DNA of 64,000 bases from Yamadazyma tenuis (Eukaryota > Ascomycota > Pichiomycetes > Serinales > Debaryomycetaceae), in assembly GCF_029203305.1 (NCBI RefSeq), contig NC_089467.1, forward strand, positions 124,001 through 188,000, given 5' to 3'. The translations under genes were made by a program, and so were the position numbers. Position 1 is the stretch's first letter, and each line of letters starts with the position of its first letter. The notes beneath the pieces are model-generated. The model worked only from the letters and a program-made list of their open reading frames with translations. It was not told the DNA's origin and made no database searches. Shown in pieces: positions 37,672 through 47,642 of the stretch.

Positions 37672-38739
37672 CTAATCTAAAGAGGCATACTTCTTTAAGG
37701 ATTCAGGGATGGCATCATACAAGCCCTTGGACTCCAACCATGACTTGGAGAAGATCCGGTCGCTGTATTTGTGGCACGAATCGGCCAAAACCGTCACGAC
37801 ATTAGATCCTTCAGGCAATTCCTGAGCCAACCTAATGGCTGCAACTACATTCAAGGCAGAGGTTCCACCTACATAAATTCCTTCTTCATCCAACAATTGG
37901 TATAACATCACGATGCTTTCTTCATCAGGAATCTTGTATGAGTCGTCAATGATGTCTATTTCCGGCTGCAAGTTTTCAGTGATTCTACCCTGCCCAATAC
38001 CTTCAGTGAACGAGGAACCACCTCTGACGATGTCCTTACCTTTGCTTTGGATATAAGAATGAACGATAGACCCAGGAGGGTCGGCCAATACGCATTTGGT
38101 TTTGTCGTTGGAGATGGTCTTTAAATACCGGGTGATACCAGCAAATGTACCACCAGTTCCGGTGGAACAGGTGAACCCGTCCACTTTCCCGTTCAATTGA
38201 GCCCATATTTCGGGGCCGGTGGTCTCGATGTGGGCTTGGCGGTTGGCGGTGTTGTCGAACTGGTTGGTCCAAACTGCATTTTCCAAGCTGTCTGCGTGTC
38301 TTTTGGCCTGGTGGTTGTAGTTTTCGGGGTTGTCGAATGCAACTGCGGGCACAGGGTGAACTTCGGCGCCTAATAAGCGTAAGGTGTCCATTTTGGATTT
38401 GGCTTGAGTGTTTGGCATGTAAATCACACATTTGTACCCTCTAGACCTACAAACGTGAGCTAAACCTATCCCGGTATTTCCAGCAGTTCCTTCGATAACG
38501 GTACCACCTGGTTTTATGAGACCTCTTGATTCGGCGTCCTTGATGACGTATAGCGCGGCTCTATCTTTAATAGAACCTCCTGGGTTCATGAACTCGGCTT
38601 TTGCGTAGACATTTCTGTTGATTCTGGAGGAGATTTTGGGTAATTTGATGAGGGGGGTGTTGCCGATAGTTTCGGTGAACCCTTCTGTAGTCAATGGCAC
38701 AAACGGAGGCTTGACAGATAAGAATCTCTTGAGGATCAT
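37672..38739 (-). CDS. MCY1: Mitochondrial cysteine synthase-like protein Mcy1
   Basis: 355 aa from the ATG at 38739 (393 in S. cerevisiae YGR012W). It is a PLP-dependent enzyme of the cysteine synthase/CBS fold: the PLP lysine is in [12 protein letters not shown] (about residue 48), GTAGNTG (about 70) binds the substrate, and [10 protein letters not shown] (about 180) holds the PLP phosphate. The first 20 or so residues ([13 protein letters not shown]) look like a mitochondrial presequence. The frame is open a further 92 codons upstream to 39015, but that stretch is not enzyme-like, so an N-terminal extension is unlikely; an alternative start is the Met at about 38823. In yeast the family is on the mitochondrial outer membrane. 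Confidence 0.88.
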   Translation of the reverse strand: MILKRFLSVKPPFVPLTTEGFTETIGNTPLIKLPKISSRINRNVYAKAEFMNPGGSIKDRAALYVIKDAESRGLIKPGGTVIEGTAGNTGIGLAHVCRSRGYKCVIYMPNTQAKSKMDTLRLLGAEVHPVPAVAFDNPENYNHQAKRHADSLENAVWTNQFDNTANRQAHIETTGPEIWAQLNGKVDGFTCSTGTGGTFAGITRYLKTISNDKTKCVLADPPGSIVHSYIQSKGKDIVRGGSSFTEGIGQGRITENLQPEIDIIDDSYKIPDEESIVMLYQLLDEEGIYVGGTSALNVVAAIRLAQELPEGSNVVTVLADSCHKYSDRIFSKSWLESKGLYDAIPESLKKYASLD

Positions 38740-39059
38740 GGAGGAGTACGGTGTATGGGTCAGACTGCAAACTTGGTAACTGAGATTAAAAGTTGGACAC
38801 TGAAAATTCTTGTACCATATCATGTGAGCGCGGGCGAAGACGCTCCAATTCGTTTGACCCGACAGATTCGCGGTACTACGTCGCAGAAGATATTGGATGC
38901 CTTCTATTGAATTCACATTAACAACCGGTATATTACGAAGAGCATTGAGCCGCTGACATTTCCGCCTATGAATGCTTCTTCTTCGAGGGCAAGGTGGATC
39001 TTCTTGATTTTTCAACTTGTGTAGATTTTATTTTTGGTGGACTCAAATTGTATCTTGGA

Positions 39060-39998
39060 CCTTTATTGTAACACAGAATCCAGCGACCTTCAATCAAAGC
39101 TCATGTAACCCCAATACGTGAGGTATCTCCTTATATTATGGCCCCACCAGCAGTAGTAAAAGCCCAATCTATAACTCTCAGATAAGTCCTGAAATTGACG
39201 TTACCATCTTTGTTAGTATAGCCATCTACAACACACAAAATGGAATCAGGTAGCTCCTCGAATACAGTGGTGATTTGTTTGCTTTTAAACTCGTTCAAAA
39301 GTTCTAATATGATTCAAGCGGTTTCTTGCTTGCCTTTATTTTCTTCCTTTTCTCCAATATCCTTCTTACTCTTTAGAAACTGCAACTGCTCATCAAATCT
39401 TTTGTTCTGCCTCTTGGTTTCTTTTTAGGCTTGATTCTCTCTAAAAACTGGTTCAATACGTCCAAAGTTTTGCTTTTCTGTTTTGTAGCGTCTCTATACT
39501 CCATAAATAATGAGCAGTCACTAAACAATTAACTCCTTTACAGGGCGGAAGAATGACCCACCATGAAAATCAGTACTATATTCGTAGAACTCTCTTTTGC
39601 TGATCACGGAGACCCACCCAATTATGGGAGTCTGTGAACCAATTTTTCACCATTCCTTCAAGTACCCACTGTAAAGTCTTCAGAGCAATCGTAAGATACA
39701 TAGCTCCAACCAATAAATTGTCTAGTGCACAATATCCTGGGGCAACACATCGTATCGAGTGGTGGCTGACTTTCTTTCAACTAGTCAAATTCATCTTAGG
39801 GAACGAGCGATTGTCTTCTTGAGTTCGGTTTCTTTCAAAGCTTGCGTGGCTGGGTTCTCATGCAGCAACAATGGTACATTCGACATTTGACTAGATATTC
39901 GCTGGAGCAAAGACTCATATCATACAGTTGACGGATGAGTTCCAGTATGTTCGCATAAGGCATATTTTATTGCTGCAAAAAAGTAGCAGCGACAGAGA
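39060..39998 (-). pseudogene. Decayed copy B of the unrecognised gene, inverted relative to copy A
   Basis: The reverse strand is homologous to 22960-23930 along its whole length, with exact shared stretches (39158-39180 with 23797-23819; 39803-39824 with 23141-23162; 39246-39259 with 23718-23731). It is more degraded than copy A: every frame is broken several times and the longest open piece is under 70 codons. It does keep a sense codon where copy A has its TAA. It lies between MCY1 and a zinc-finger gene, with no neighbour in common with copy A. No terminal repeats or target-site duplication were seen, so the mode of duplication is unclear. Confidence 0.75.
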
Positions 39999-40723
39999 AG
40001 AGACATCTTAAAACCAACATACAGGATATCTCAACCTGTAATAAGTGTTCTAGCCCCAACAGCAGTCCGGGACCAGAGAACCATAATTTTCATCAAGTAC
40101 CTAAATCCCCTCCGCCGTGAGTGGACACAACCCATCAAAGAATATTCTAAAAGAACACAGAAATATCCCGCTTTGTGAGTCTACTTGTAATGGTCAATCT
40201 TTTTGTTTTAAAGGTTTGGAACCTTGTGACTCTCAAAGCCGAAAAGTATTCTAATGGTTTACAAGAGGTAAGAGCAGCCAATTGCAAGCGACTTACCAAA
40301 ATGCGCTATGCGTTTACCAGTTCTACCAAAAGCACCGCCATGTTAAAATAACTCGGCTCAGAAAAAACCCTAATTGGTGCACCATCAACACTGGCTGGTG
40401 TCAGTATGGAGGTTGGCGCGGTTGCACCAAGCGGGAGGTGCAGCGGTGGTAGGAATGTAGGTGCGGGCGTCGAACCGATAAGGTAGATCTCGCGGGAGGG
40501 TATTTACTGGTTTGAATTTGCTGGTTGCAGATCGGACGTGCAAGGCGTCTCGAGACTGGCAATAATAGAACTAAAGGGGCTTTAATATTAGGGTACAAAT
40601 ATGAAGTGCAAAACCGATCATTCGTATTTTTGAGTTTTGGGAAAATCCTCCAACAAAGTTAATAACCAAGATCTTGCAGCAAGCTATAATACAAGTATTA
40701 TACATGGATTTAAAAAAATATTT
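39999..40723. other. Intergenic region downstream of the C2H2 gene
   Basis: About 725 bp with no convincing gene on either strand. A GC-richer patch at about 40400-40560 contains short GGTGC/GCACC-type inverted words. Otherwise nothing seen. Confidence 0.45.
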
Positions 40724-42097
40724 TTAAATCGTCAGATTGGAGGTACTGCTGGAAATGCTGTTTCGCTTCATGTCACGCACATGAAGTCGGTAGTGACGGG
40801 TCATATTACTCTTGACCGAAAAAAACTTGCCACAATCGATCCATGGACACTTAAAAAGTTTCTCTCCCGTATGACTATACATATGAGTTTGTAGGGAAGA
40901 AGGTCTCTTAAATTGTTTCTGGCAAACACTGCATTTATTGCGAGCAGCAGTTTCCGGTGTCATGTTATGAACGGTTGCGGTGGTACGAGGCTTCTTATCA
41001 CCTTCCAGGGAGTCGGAACCCATGCTAGAGTGTAATGGGGGCCGTGGATGGAATGGGGGGTACAGCTGGTGCTGGGAGGTGTACTGCGGTTTAGGGGGCA
41101 TTTGTTGTGAATGTTGACTATAGGGTTGCGGGTACTGGGAGTACTGTTGGTACTGCTGGCCAGTCTGAAGGTACAGTTGGGGTTGTATCTGGGCCGATGG
41201 GACGGGGCCGTTGGTGTTGTAGTAGTAGTCATTCCAGTCCATGGGGGGGTTTGGAGGGAGGATAGGTGGGAGCTCATGAGCAGCTGACGTGGTTACCGGG
41301 AAGTATGAGCCAGACGAATTGGATGACGGAACAACGCTGGTTCCCAGAACCATACCCACAAGCATAACACTATTGGTACTGGAACTGGTTCCAGCCTGTC
41401 CATTGGCCTGGAGCGATATGGATCCCGAGAGAGGCGACGTGCCGGTATTCATGTACAGGCCTTGGGAGGGTTGGGTCAGAGAGGGCTGTATTTGTGGTTG
41501 GGTTCGCCGATAGCCCTGTCCCGGGGTTTGGGACTGTACTTGGGAAGCCACTTGGGGTGCCTGAGCGTACACATTTTGAGATCCGAGTGGGGGGGAACCT
41601 TGGGGGAAGTGACCTAATGGATGGCCAGATGCCAAAGGTGGCAAGTTGGGTAGGCCTCCCATATCATCCTGACCCACAAGCTTCTCGTCCGAGGCTGCCT
41701 GGAATTGTGGTTGGTTTCCATGAGATTGTTGTGAAGCATACACTGGTGGAAAGTGGTTGGCGGTATCGGTAACAGGCCTGTAGTGGCCGGCCGGCGGCGG
41801 TACGTACAGACCCATGGGCATTTCTGACATGTATTGTGATTGAGGAAGGTGATGGACCAGTTGGGCAGCTTTATGAGACATTAATTGAGAATAAGGTGAC
41901 TGGGGTACCTGAGATGCCAGAACTGTTGAAACACTTGATACGTAGGTTTGGAGCAGCTGGTCTTGAGGAAGACTGGAGTAGCTGCGGTTGGGATCCGACG
42001 AATTTATTTGGGAATGATTGTTCTGAAGTTGGCGGGCGATATTACTAGAATCTGTATCAGATGAATTTGATTCTAATATTTTGAATAAATTTGACAT
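40724..42097 (-). CDS. C2H2 zinc-finger transcription factor
   Basis: 457 aa. Two C2H2 fingers lie at the extreme C-terminus: Cys389...His409 ([21 protein letters not shown]) and Cys417...His439 ([23 protein letters not shown]), joined by the standard TGEKLFK linker. The remaining 380 residues are low-complexity Gln/Pro/Ser/Tyr-rich, as in an activation or condensate-forming region. The arrangement recalls yeast regulators of the Cmr3/YPR015C and Crz2 type, but I cannot name an orthologue. The start is the ATG at 42095-42097. CTG codons in the disordered part should be read as Ser. Confidence 0.85.
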   Translation of the reverse strand: MSNLFKILESNSSDTDSSNIARQLQNNHSQINSSDPNRSYSSLPQDQLLQTYVSSVSTVLASQVPQSPYSQLMSHKAAQLVHHLPQSQYMSEMPMGLYVPPPAGHYRPVTDTANHFPPVYASQQSHGNQPQFQAASDEKLVGQDDMGGLPNLPPLASGHPLGHFPQGSPPLGSQNVYAQAPQVASQVQSQTPGQGYRRTQPQIQPSLTQPSQGLYMNTGTSPLSGSISLQANGQAGTSSSTNSVMLVGMVLGTSVVPSSNSSGSYFPVTTSAAHELPPILPPNPPMDWNDYYYNTNGPVPSAQIQPQLYLQTGQQYQQYSQYPQPYSQHSQQMPPKPQYTSQHQLYPPFHPRPPLHSSMGSDSLEGDKKPRTTATVHNMTPETAARNKCSVCQKQFKRPSSLQTHMYSHTGEKLFKCPWIDCGKFFSVKSNMTRHYRLHVRDMKRNSISSSTSNLTI

Positions 42098-42461
42098 CCA
42101 TATAAAACAACACTAAACGATCCCAGGGAAAATGGCGGTTTAGGAATTTTATGGATTGCTTGGTGATTTGGGCGTCGGCCACCCTTTAGTCTCTGGATGT
42201 TCAACACGAGAGAAAAAAATAGTTGAGCTAAAAGTCAAAAACAAGGGGATTTGCCAAATTTTATTTAGTGATTGAATAAATTTATTTATTTTTGTTTTCT
42301 GTATTTTTTTTTCTGTTTTTGTTTTTGGTTTTATGATTTTATTTTTCATGAGCTTTTATTTTTAATGATTGTATTTTTTTTTTTTATTTTTACTTTGCAG
42401 GGTTATTTTATCCAATTTTTGTTTGGAAGCCAAGCGGCGGGAAAATTACGAAATGTTCGTA

Positions 42462-42647
42462 TTAAAAAAAATTAACTTGCGAGCGTCGAGATAATGGTTG
42501 GTAAACCCTCACACAAAGCATTTCACACATATCGAAGACACACTCTAATGCGTCTTCGGTGCGCGTCAGGTTATTAATCATATTACCGGGGCACATGTAG
42601 ATTTGCATAACCAAAGGGTATGCTAAAGTCTGGGGATCATCTTCCAT
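42462..42647 (-). CDS. Possible small protein gene, unknown
   Basis: 61 codons from an ATG at 42645-42647. The product starts MEDDPQTL and has an amphipathic, Cys/Met-rich middle (ECVFDMCEMLCV). A TATA-like stretch lies about 30 bp upstream of the ATG. I recognise no family. It may be a chance frame inside the PIR upstream region. Confidence 0.22.
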   Translation of the reverse strand: MEDDPQTLAYPLVMQIYMCPGNMINNLTRTEDALECVFDMCEMLCVRVYQPLSRRSQVNFF

Positions 42648-42885
42648 AACAACAATGGCTCTTCAGCTAAATATAGTGTAGGCTTTTAAAAAAAATTTAA
42701 AGGGTCTTAAATGTTTTACAACTATTGCAGTACTTTTGTTAAATAAAAGAAAAATGATTTTGCTTCTCAACTACGATTAACAGACTCGTTTATGTAGTCT
42801 AGATTTTTTGTTGCAGGAATACAACTCCCTGAGTCCCAAGCTTTGCCCTTATCTGGGGAACATGCGCATGTAGGACTGTAGGTGG

Positions 42886-42925
42886 GGCACGCCCTGAGGC
42901 ACGCCCTGAGGCACGCCCTGAGGCA
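42886..42925. repeat. 12-bp tandem repeat, 3.3 copies
   Basis: The unit GGCACGCCCTGA occurs three times in perfect tandem (42886, 42898, 42910) followed by GGCA. It is GC-rich in an AT-rich intergenic region, 1.2 kb upstream of the PIR gene. Confidence 0.9.
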
Positions 42926-43783
42926 TTATCTATAACCATAAATTGTTGCAGGATCATACTTGCAGAAAACAATACTTTCTCAATTTCAAGTTGGTGCATA
43001 GAACAGCTGCCCACACTCAGAACCCAATTGTAACTGTATTAAATCGCTTAACCCACACTCAAACAGATTGCCGCCCACGCACTTTTGTTTATTTTTTCAA
43101 AAGAATCTTCATTTTACACATGATAAACTTCATAGTTTGGAGGGGTTGCAACATCATATGGGGTATAAGAACATGCATGGTTTTTTAATCAAAGGGGATT
43201 GACCAATGACGGATTTAATCAAACTTGATAAAACTTGTTATCTATCAAATAGAATAAGTCCACTCGGAATTATTCTCTGTGGTTTATTTTATTAAAATTA
43301 TTGTGGACCATAACGCCATGTCGAAATATGCCCCCTAGTCCATATCTACCAGTGAAATTGAAGAGATCGCAAGGACGAGATATTTCAGCGGCAGTAGGCA
43401 ACATATTGTAACATTTGATGGAAAATATTCCAAAAACAAGAATTTATTTTTTAGACCTCTTTCCTATTCTAGCCCTATAAGGTTTTGAGACCGCTAATTT
43501 ACTTAGTTCTGTCGAGCATGTTGCGGAGATCTTGTATATAATCAACTATGTTATGTGGTCGTGCGCACGGGTAAATTCCGTGAGGAGGTCGAAGTGTGGG
43601 TCGGGTCGTCTGCGAGGATGATTTAGAATCGTCAATGCTCGAATATGGGTGCGACATTTTGGTCATTCCCCCGACTTTTCTGTGTTTACAATGTCGCACC
43701 ACTCGGCCAGCCATCTGTTAGTACCAGCATCGCACCCAGCCTTCTGTTTTACTACCAAATCAATTCAAACGTCAATTTCTCCT

Positions 43784-43793
43784 CTATTTTTAG
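43784..43793 (+). promoter_or_regulatory. Rlm1-type (MADS box) site upstream of the PIR gene
   Basis: CTATTTTTAG matches the Rlm1/MEF2 consensus CTA(A/T)4TAG exactly, 312 bp upstream of the PIR ATG. Rlm1 is the transcription factor activated by Slt2/Mpk1 at the end of the Bck1 pathway. The match is seen; function is inferred. Confidence 0.5.
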
Positions 43794-44104
43794 ATAAGTC
43801 ATGCATAGTTAACATCTGTGCCCCTTTTCCATGCAGATATGTTTCTTTCATTGGCCGCCACTTGTATTATATGAGTATGCAAGTGTCATCGCTCTTAATA
43901 ATGCTGGCTAGGTTTGCAGCCACCCACCTCAATTTCAGTACTTAGTGGAGTTCGATTGATCCATAGATCAAGATATGCCGTGTGATCCGTGCTTGTTGCA
44001 AGCCATCTGTTTATCCCCTGATTTACTATTTATTGGAGTCAACTCCCCTACGGGTTTAACTTTCTATCGCTTAATACTAACATCTACCACATACGAAACC
44101 AAAA

Positions 44105-44941
44105 ATGTTACCACTTTTATATTTTGTCGCTGTCACCATCGCCGCATACGTGCCTTCGGATAACTACTCTACCTTGACTCCAAGTGCTTCTCCTACTGGA
44201 ACCACTGATTACACCCAAAGTTTCGGTATCCAAATTGAAACTGTGTCTGCTGCCCCCTCGGCTGCTGCCAAAAGAGAAGTTACTCAAATTGGTGATGGAC
44301 AAATCCAAGCCCCAACTACCACTACCAGTGCTGCTGTGACCAAAGTGATCAACCAAATCGGCGATGGTCAAATTCAAAACCAGCCAACTGCTTCTGTGAT
44401 CAACCAAATCGGTGATGGACAAATCCAAAATCAGGCAACTACGGCAACTACGGCCACTAAAGTCGTCAACCAAATTGGTGATGGCCAAATCCAAAACCAA
44501 CCAACTACTTCTGCTTCTGCTTCTGTGATCAACCAGATAAACGATGGTCAAATTCAAAACCAAGGTACGGCTGCTGCTCAAATAACCGATGGTCAAGTTC
44601 AAAATAACTCAACCTCTGATGACACTTCGGGTGCAAAATTGGAAACCTGTGCTACTTCTGACTCTTTATCTATGAGTTTAAGTGCTTCTATCTTGACCGA
44701 TGCTAAGGGAAGAATTGGTTCTATTGTTGCTAACAGACAGTTCCAATTCGATGGTCCACCACCTCAAGCTGGTGCTATTTACGCCGCCGGTTGGTCTATT
44801 ATCGACGGTTACTTGGCCTTGGGTAACAACCAAACGTTCTATCAATGTCTTTCCGGTGACTTCTACAATTTGTATGATCAAGACGTTGCTGATCAATGTG
44901 CTGAAGTCAAGTTGGCCATTGTGGACTTGATCTCTTGTTAA
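44105..44941 (+). CDS. PIR1: PIR-family covalently linked cell wall protein
   Basis: 278 aa. Signal peptide at residues 1-14 or so, a short pro-region, a Kex2 site Lys-Arg at 56-57, then six PIR repeats of the form Q(I)xDGQ(I/V)Q between residues 60 and 167. The Gln of this repeat forms an ester bond with beta-1,3-glucan. The C-terminal domain has the four cysteines of the family at 182, 248, 265 and 278, with spacing C-x65-C-x16-C-x12-C; the last Cys is the final residue. Such proteins are alkali-extractable cell-wall components induced by the cell wall integrity pathway. The symbol is generic: I cannot tell PIR1, HSP150 or CIS3 apart here. CTG usage is very low, as in highly expressed genes. 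Confidence 0.94.
   Translation: MLPLLYFVAVTIAAYVPSDNYSTLTPSASPTGTTDYTQSFGIQIETVSAAPSAAAKREVTQIGDGQIQAPTTTTSAAVTKVINQIGDGQIQNQPTASVINQIGDGQIQNQATTATTATKVVNQIGDGQIQNQPTTSASASVINQINDGQIQNQGTAAAQITDGQVQNNSTSDDTSGAKLETCATSDSLSMSLSASILTDAKGRIGSIVANRQFQFDGPPPQAGAIYAAGWSIIDGYLALGNNQTFYQCLSGDFYNLYDQDVADQCAEVKLAIVDLISC
44276..44605 (+). repeat. PIR repeat array (six units)
   Basis: Six copies of a unit coding for QIGDGQIQ or close variants, separated by Thr/Ser/Ala-rich spacers of unequal length. The last two units vary ([16 protein letters not shown]). Such arrays change copy number between strains. Confidence 0.92.
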
Positions 44942-45014
44942 ATTTAACATATTTATGATTTACTTTTGTTATGATTGGTTTGCCTTTTATGTACATATAT
45001 AGACTTTTCGGGAC

Positions 45015-46934
45015 CTATTTTAAAAGCCCTTTTTTGGGAGACTTAGTCATGGTGTAATAAACACTTGAGTATATGGAATTATCCACATAATATTGACCAT
45101 TGTTCGTTACGTCATCTTCCTCGTATGCTTCATTGTAGAATAAAGAAATCGAGCTGAAACTTCGGAATGGATCGTCCGTTTCCACCTTACTGTTACTGGT
45201 TGAGGTGGTAGTTGAGATTCCTGATTCCTGATGATCATGTGTCTCAAACTCCTTCTCAATCTTTTTAGGGGTTACGGTTCCAGCTTTGTTCAACACTGGT
45301 ATCATAGGTGGTTGGGAATTTCTCAAAAGTGCCCAACTGACATTTTTGAAGAATGCGTGGGTCTTGATGTCAGTAGCTCCATTCTTACTTCCAAGCCTCT
45401 TATTTTCATCTTTAATCAAAAGCTTTTTTATTAAACTTTTGGTGCTTGAACTTACTGATCCATTTCCTGTGCGTTTCGTATCAAAGAACTTGACATCTTT
45501 CTTCAAGATATTGGAGAAAGTTCTCTTTCGATCTTTTCCTTTGAAGGGAGTAGTTCCGTATAACATCTCATAGAGCAAGATTCCAAGGGTCCACCAGTCA
45601 ACTAGAGAAGTATGACCTTTCCCTCTTATGACTTCGGGGGCAATATACTCTTCTGTTCCTACAAAAGAATTGGTACGGAACCCTTCAATGCAACTCTTGG
45701 TATCCAACTTTAAATCATTCATAACTGGGTTTTGAATCAAATCTGTCTGTTTACTTAAATCAAAATCCAGTAACATAATATGTCCAGACTGATGTAACAA
45801 AATGTTTTCCGGCTTCAAATCTCGGTAGATAAATCCGTTCAAGTGTAGATATTCTAGAGCGGCCACCACTTCTGAGACATAAAATCGGGCATCCAGTTCA
45901 TTGATGCAACGGTTCTCTCTTGTCTGTAAAGCTCTGAAAAACTCTCCTCCCATGCAATACTCCATACAAAGATATAAATAATCTTCACTTTGGAAGGAGT
46001 GATATAATGTGATGATGAAGGGGTGGTTGCTTGAAGAAAGGATCTCCTGTTCGGTCAAAACCCGCTTGATTTTATTCCTTTCGATCATCTCTTTCTTGTT
46101 CAACACCTTCATAGCGTATAACTTGTTGGAACACTTTTCCTTTACCAAAAACACCTTCCCCACATCTCCCTTTCCCAACAACTTGATTTTTTCAAACGAA
46201 TCCGGACGCACTTGGACATCAGTAACTTTCGTCAGTGATTTGGAGTACATACGTCCTTGTGTAGAAGATCTAGTACGGCTTTTGATCGTAATTTCTCCAA
46301 TGTGCTTCGAAAGGTCAAATTCCGGCTCAGCTGTTTTTGTGCTGACGTTGCTGGCACTACTGTCTGTCTTTAAAAGGTTCACCAACGGGGCAGAAGCAAC
46401 CCGGCGAAGGGTTCGTTGAAACGGGCTTTCGCCGCCTGTTCCCGCAGGCGGTTGTTGATGTGGTTTGGGACTGCCGTATGGTGGCTGTGGAGGCATCAAG
46501 TGACCTTCAGAATCTGTCACCACTTCATCCTTCCCTTCAAGGCCGTACACCTTTCCCGGGAGCTTTACATGGTCTGGATCATCCACGGACAACACCGAAT
46601 CATTGTGGCGTAAAGACACAGTGACATCGCCATTTATGAAAGAATCAAGCCGACGATTTTTGTTAAATATCTTAATCATTCCTGGCGTGGTGTCTTGTTT
46701 CGTTAGGGAGGGAGATGGTTCTGTACTAGACGTGCTGCTGGATCCACTTTCATGGCGTAGAGGTGAAGAAAGCTTGAAGAAACTCTTGATTTTGGAGTCA
46801 TCTTCTTCCGTCAGTTCTTCTTTTGCGCCAAGGTTAAGAAACCGAGATATCGAGATGGAACGGCCCCTAGACTTCGCCCTAGTACGTCCCACGCCTTCGC
46901 TTTCACTGTTCACCACCACTGGAGGTTTCAACAT
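45015..46934 (-). CDS. FPK1: Flippase-activating AGC protein kinase Fpk1/Kin82 type
   Basis: 639 aa. Fpk1 phosphorylates the aminophospholipid flippases Dnf1/Dnf2 at the plasma membrane and Golgi. A Ser-rich N-terminus is followed by the kinase domain (about 247-550): GKGDVGKV (254-261), AMKVL with the catalytic Lys, YRDLKPEN (370-377), and [13 protein letters not shown] in the activation segment, with the long insert between subdomains VII and VIII typical of the NRC-2/Fpk1 family. Codon 389 (45768-45770) is CTG directly before the DFDLS motif, where family members have Ser (IMLSDFDLS). This shows the gene uses CTG as Ser. The start is the ATG at 46932-46934. Confidence 0.92.
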   Translation of the reverse strand: MLKPPVVVNSESEGVGRTRAKSRGRSISISRFLNLGAKEELTEEDDSKIKSFFKLSSPLRHESGSSSTSSTEPSPSLTKQDTTPGMIKIFNKNRRLDSFINGDVTVSLRHNDSVLSVDDPDHVKLPGKVYGLEGKDEVVTDSEGHLMPPQPPYGSPKPHQQPPAGTGGESPFQRTLRRVASAPLVNLLKTDSSASNVSTKTAEPEFDLSKHIGEITIKSRTRSSTQGRMYSKSLTKVTDVQVRPDSFEKIKLLGKGDVGKVFLVKEKCSNKLYAMKVLNKKEMIERNKIKRVLTEQEILSSSNHPFIITLYHSFQSEDYLYLCMEYCMGGEFFRALQTRENRCINELDARFYVSEVVAALEYLHLNGFIYRDLKPENILLHQSGHIMLLDFDLSKQTDLIQNPVMNDLKLDTKSCIEGFRTNSFVGTEEYIAPEVIRGKGHTSLVDWWTLGILLYEMLYGTTPFKGKDRKRTFSNILKKDVKFFDTKRTGNGSVSSSTKSLIKKLLIKDENKRLGSKNGATDIKTHAFFKNVSWALLRNSQPPMIPVLNKAGTVTPKKIEKEFETHDHQESGISTTTSTSNSKVETDDPFRSFSSISLFYNEAYEEDDVTNNGQYYVDNSIYSSVYYTMTKSPKKGLLK

Positions 46935-47144
46935 TGTAAAGAAGTATACTTTTATGGGTATCTAATGAATCAACAACTTGGATTAATTACTGCTGATGGT
47001 GTTTGCTGGAGTAGTATTTTTTTGTCGTTGTCGCGTTTTTACCTGCCCAAATTGTTCATGTTCATTATCTATGTACGTCACGTGAATACCAAGACAGTTT
47101 TGCTATGGGTGCCATAACAAGGTTATACTTGGTATCATCTCAAC

Positions 47145-47537
47145 CTAACATAAGTGAGGTGGTAATAAGAAATTGGGAATTGAGTTCTTGATAAAATAGA
47201 TATGTTCACAATTCTCGCAGACCATCTTACCTTCAACAATATTACTTTGGATCAAAAGACTGTGTAGGTCCCGCAATACTGCAGCATCATCTTCCATTAT
47301 AGGGTCCAATCCTTCTGGTTTTTGTGTTGGTAAATCTGTTTTTCCCAAGTCCCGTGCAACTTTGACAAGGGCATCCCAGTTAAGTTTGTCGAGCATGTGA
47401 ACAATAAATTCAGGATTAAATTCTTGTTGCTCATCCAAAACAACTTGACATTCTTCGTATTTCAATGGGAATGCTTTGTCGGAGCTGGAACAGGTTTTTA
47501 CTGCACACTTGACAAAGTTAGTGGTTATAAACTTCAT
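47145..47537 (-). CDS. TRM112: Methyltransferase-activating subunit Trm112
   Basis: 130 aa (135 in S. cerevisiae). Trm112 is the small zinc protein that activates Trm9, Trm11, Mtq2 and Bud23, which methylate tRNA, release factor eRF1 and 18S rRNA. The zinc site is complete: Cys11 and Cys16 (KCAVKTC) near the start and the CENC pair at about residues 107-110, followed by the YFIKNSIPNFLLPPHLC tail that contacts partner enzymes. The start is the ATG at 47535-47537. No odd features. Confidence 0.95.
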   Translation of the reverse strand: MKFITTNFVKCAVKTCSSSDKAFPLKYEECQVVLDEQQEFNPEFIVHMLDKLNWDALVKVARDLGKTDLPTQKPEGLDPIMEDDAAVLRDLHSLLIQSNIVEGKMVCENCEHIYFIKNSIPNFLLPPHLC

Positions 47538-47642
47538 GATGATGGATAGAGATCTATAATTGAAAAAAAATTCGCGATGCGAAGATGAGCTAAAAAGGCT
47601 GCAGAATGTATTCTACAACAATGCTATGTACATAAGAAAAGC

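Larger units (their letters stand above)
42098..44104. other. Long upstream region of the PIR gene
   Basis: About 2 kb between the divergent zinc-finger gene and the PIR gene. It contains a T-rich stretch (42270-42420), a 12-bp tandem repeat (42886-42925) and an Rlm1-type site (43784-43793). Long regulatory regions are typical of cell-wall genes and of genes for transcription factors, both of which flank it. One small open frame on the minus strand (42462-42647) is listed separately; the others look random. Confidence 0.55.

Noticed and set aside
38740..39015. 92-codon N-terminal extension of MCY1
   Set aside because: The added residues are Arg/Cys-rich and not enzyme-like; the Met at 38739 gives a normal presequence and the expected length.
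44117..44602. 161-codon minus-strand frame inside the PIR gene
   Set aside because: Antisense shadow created by the repeated PIR units.
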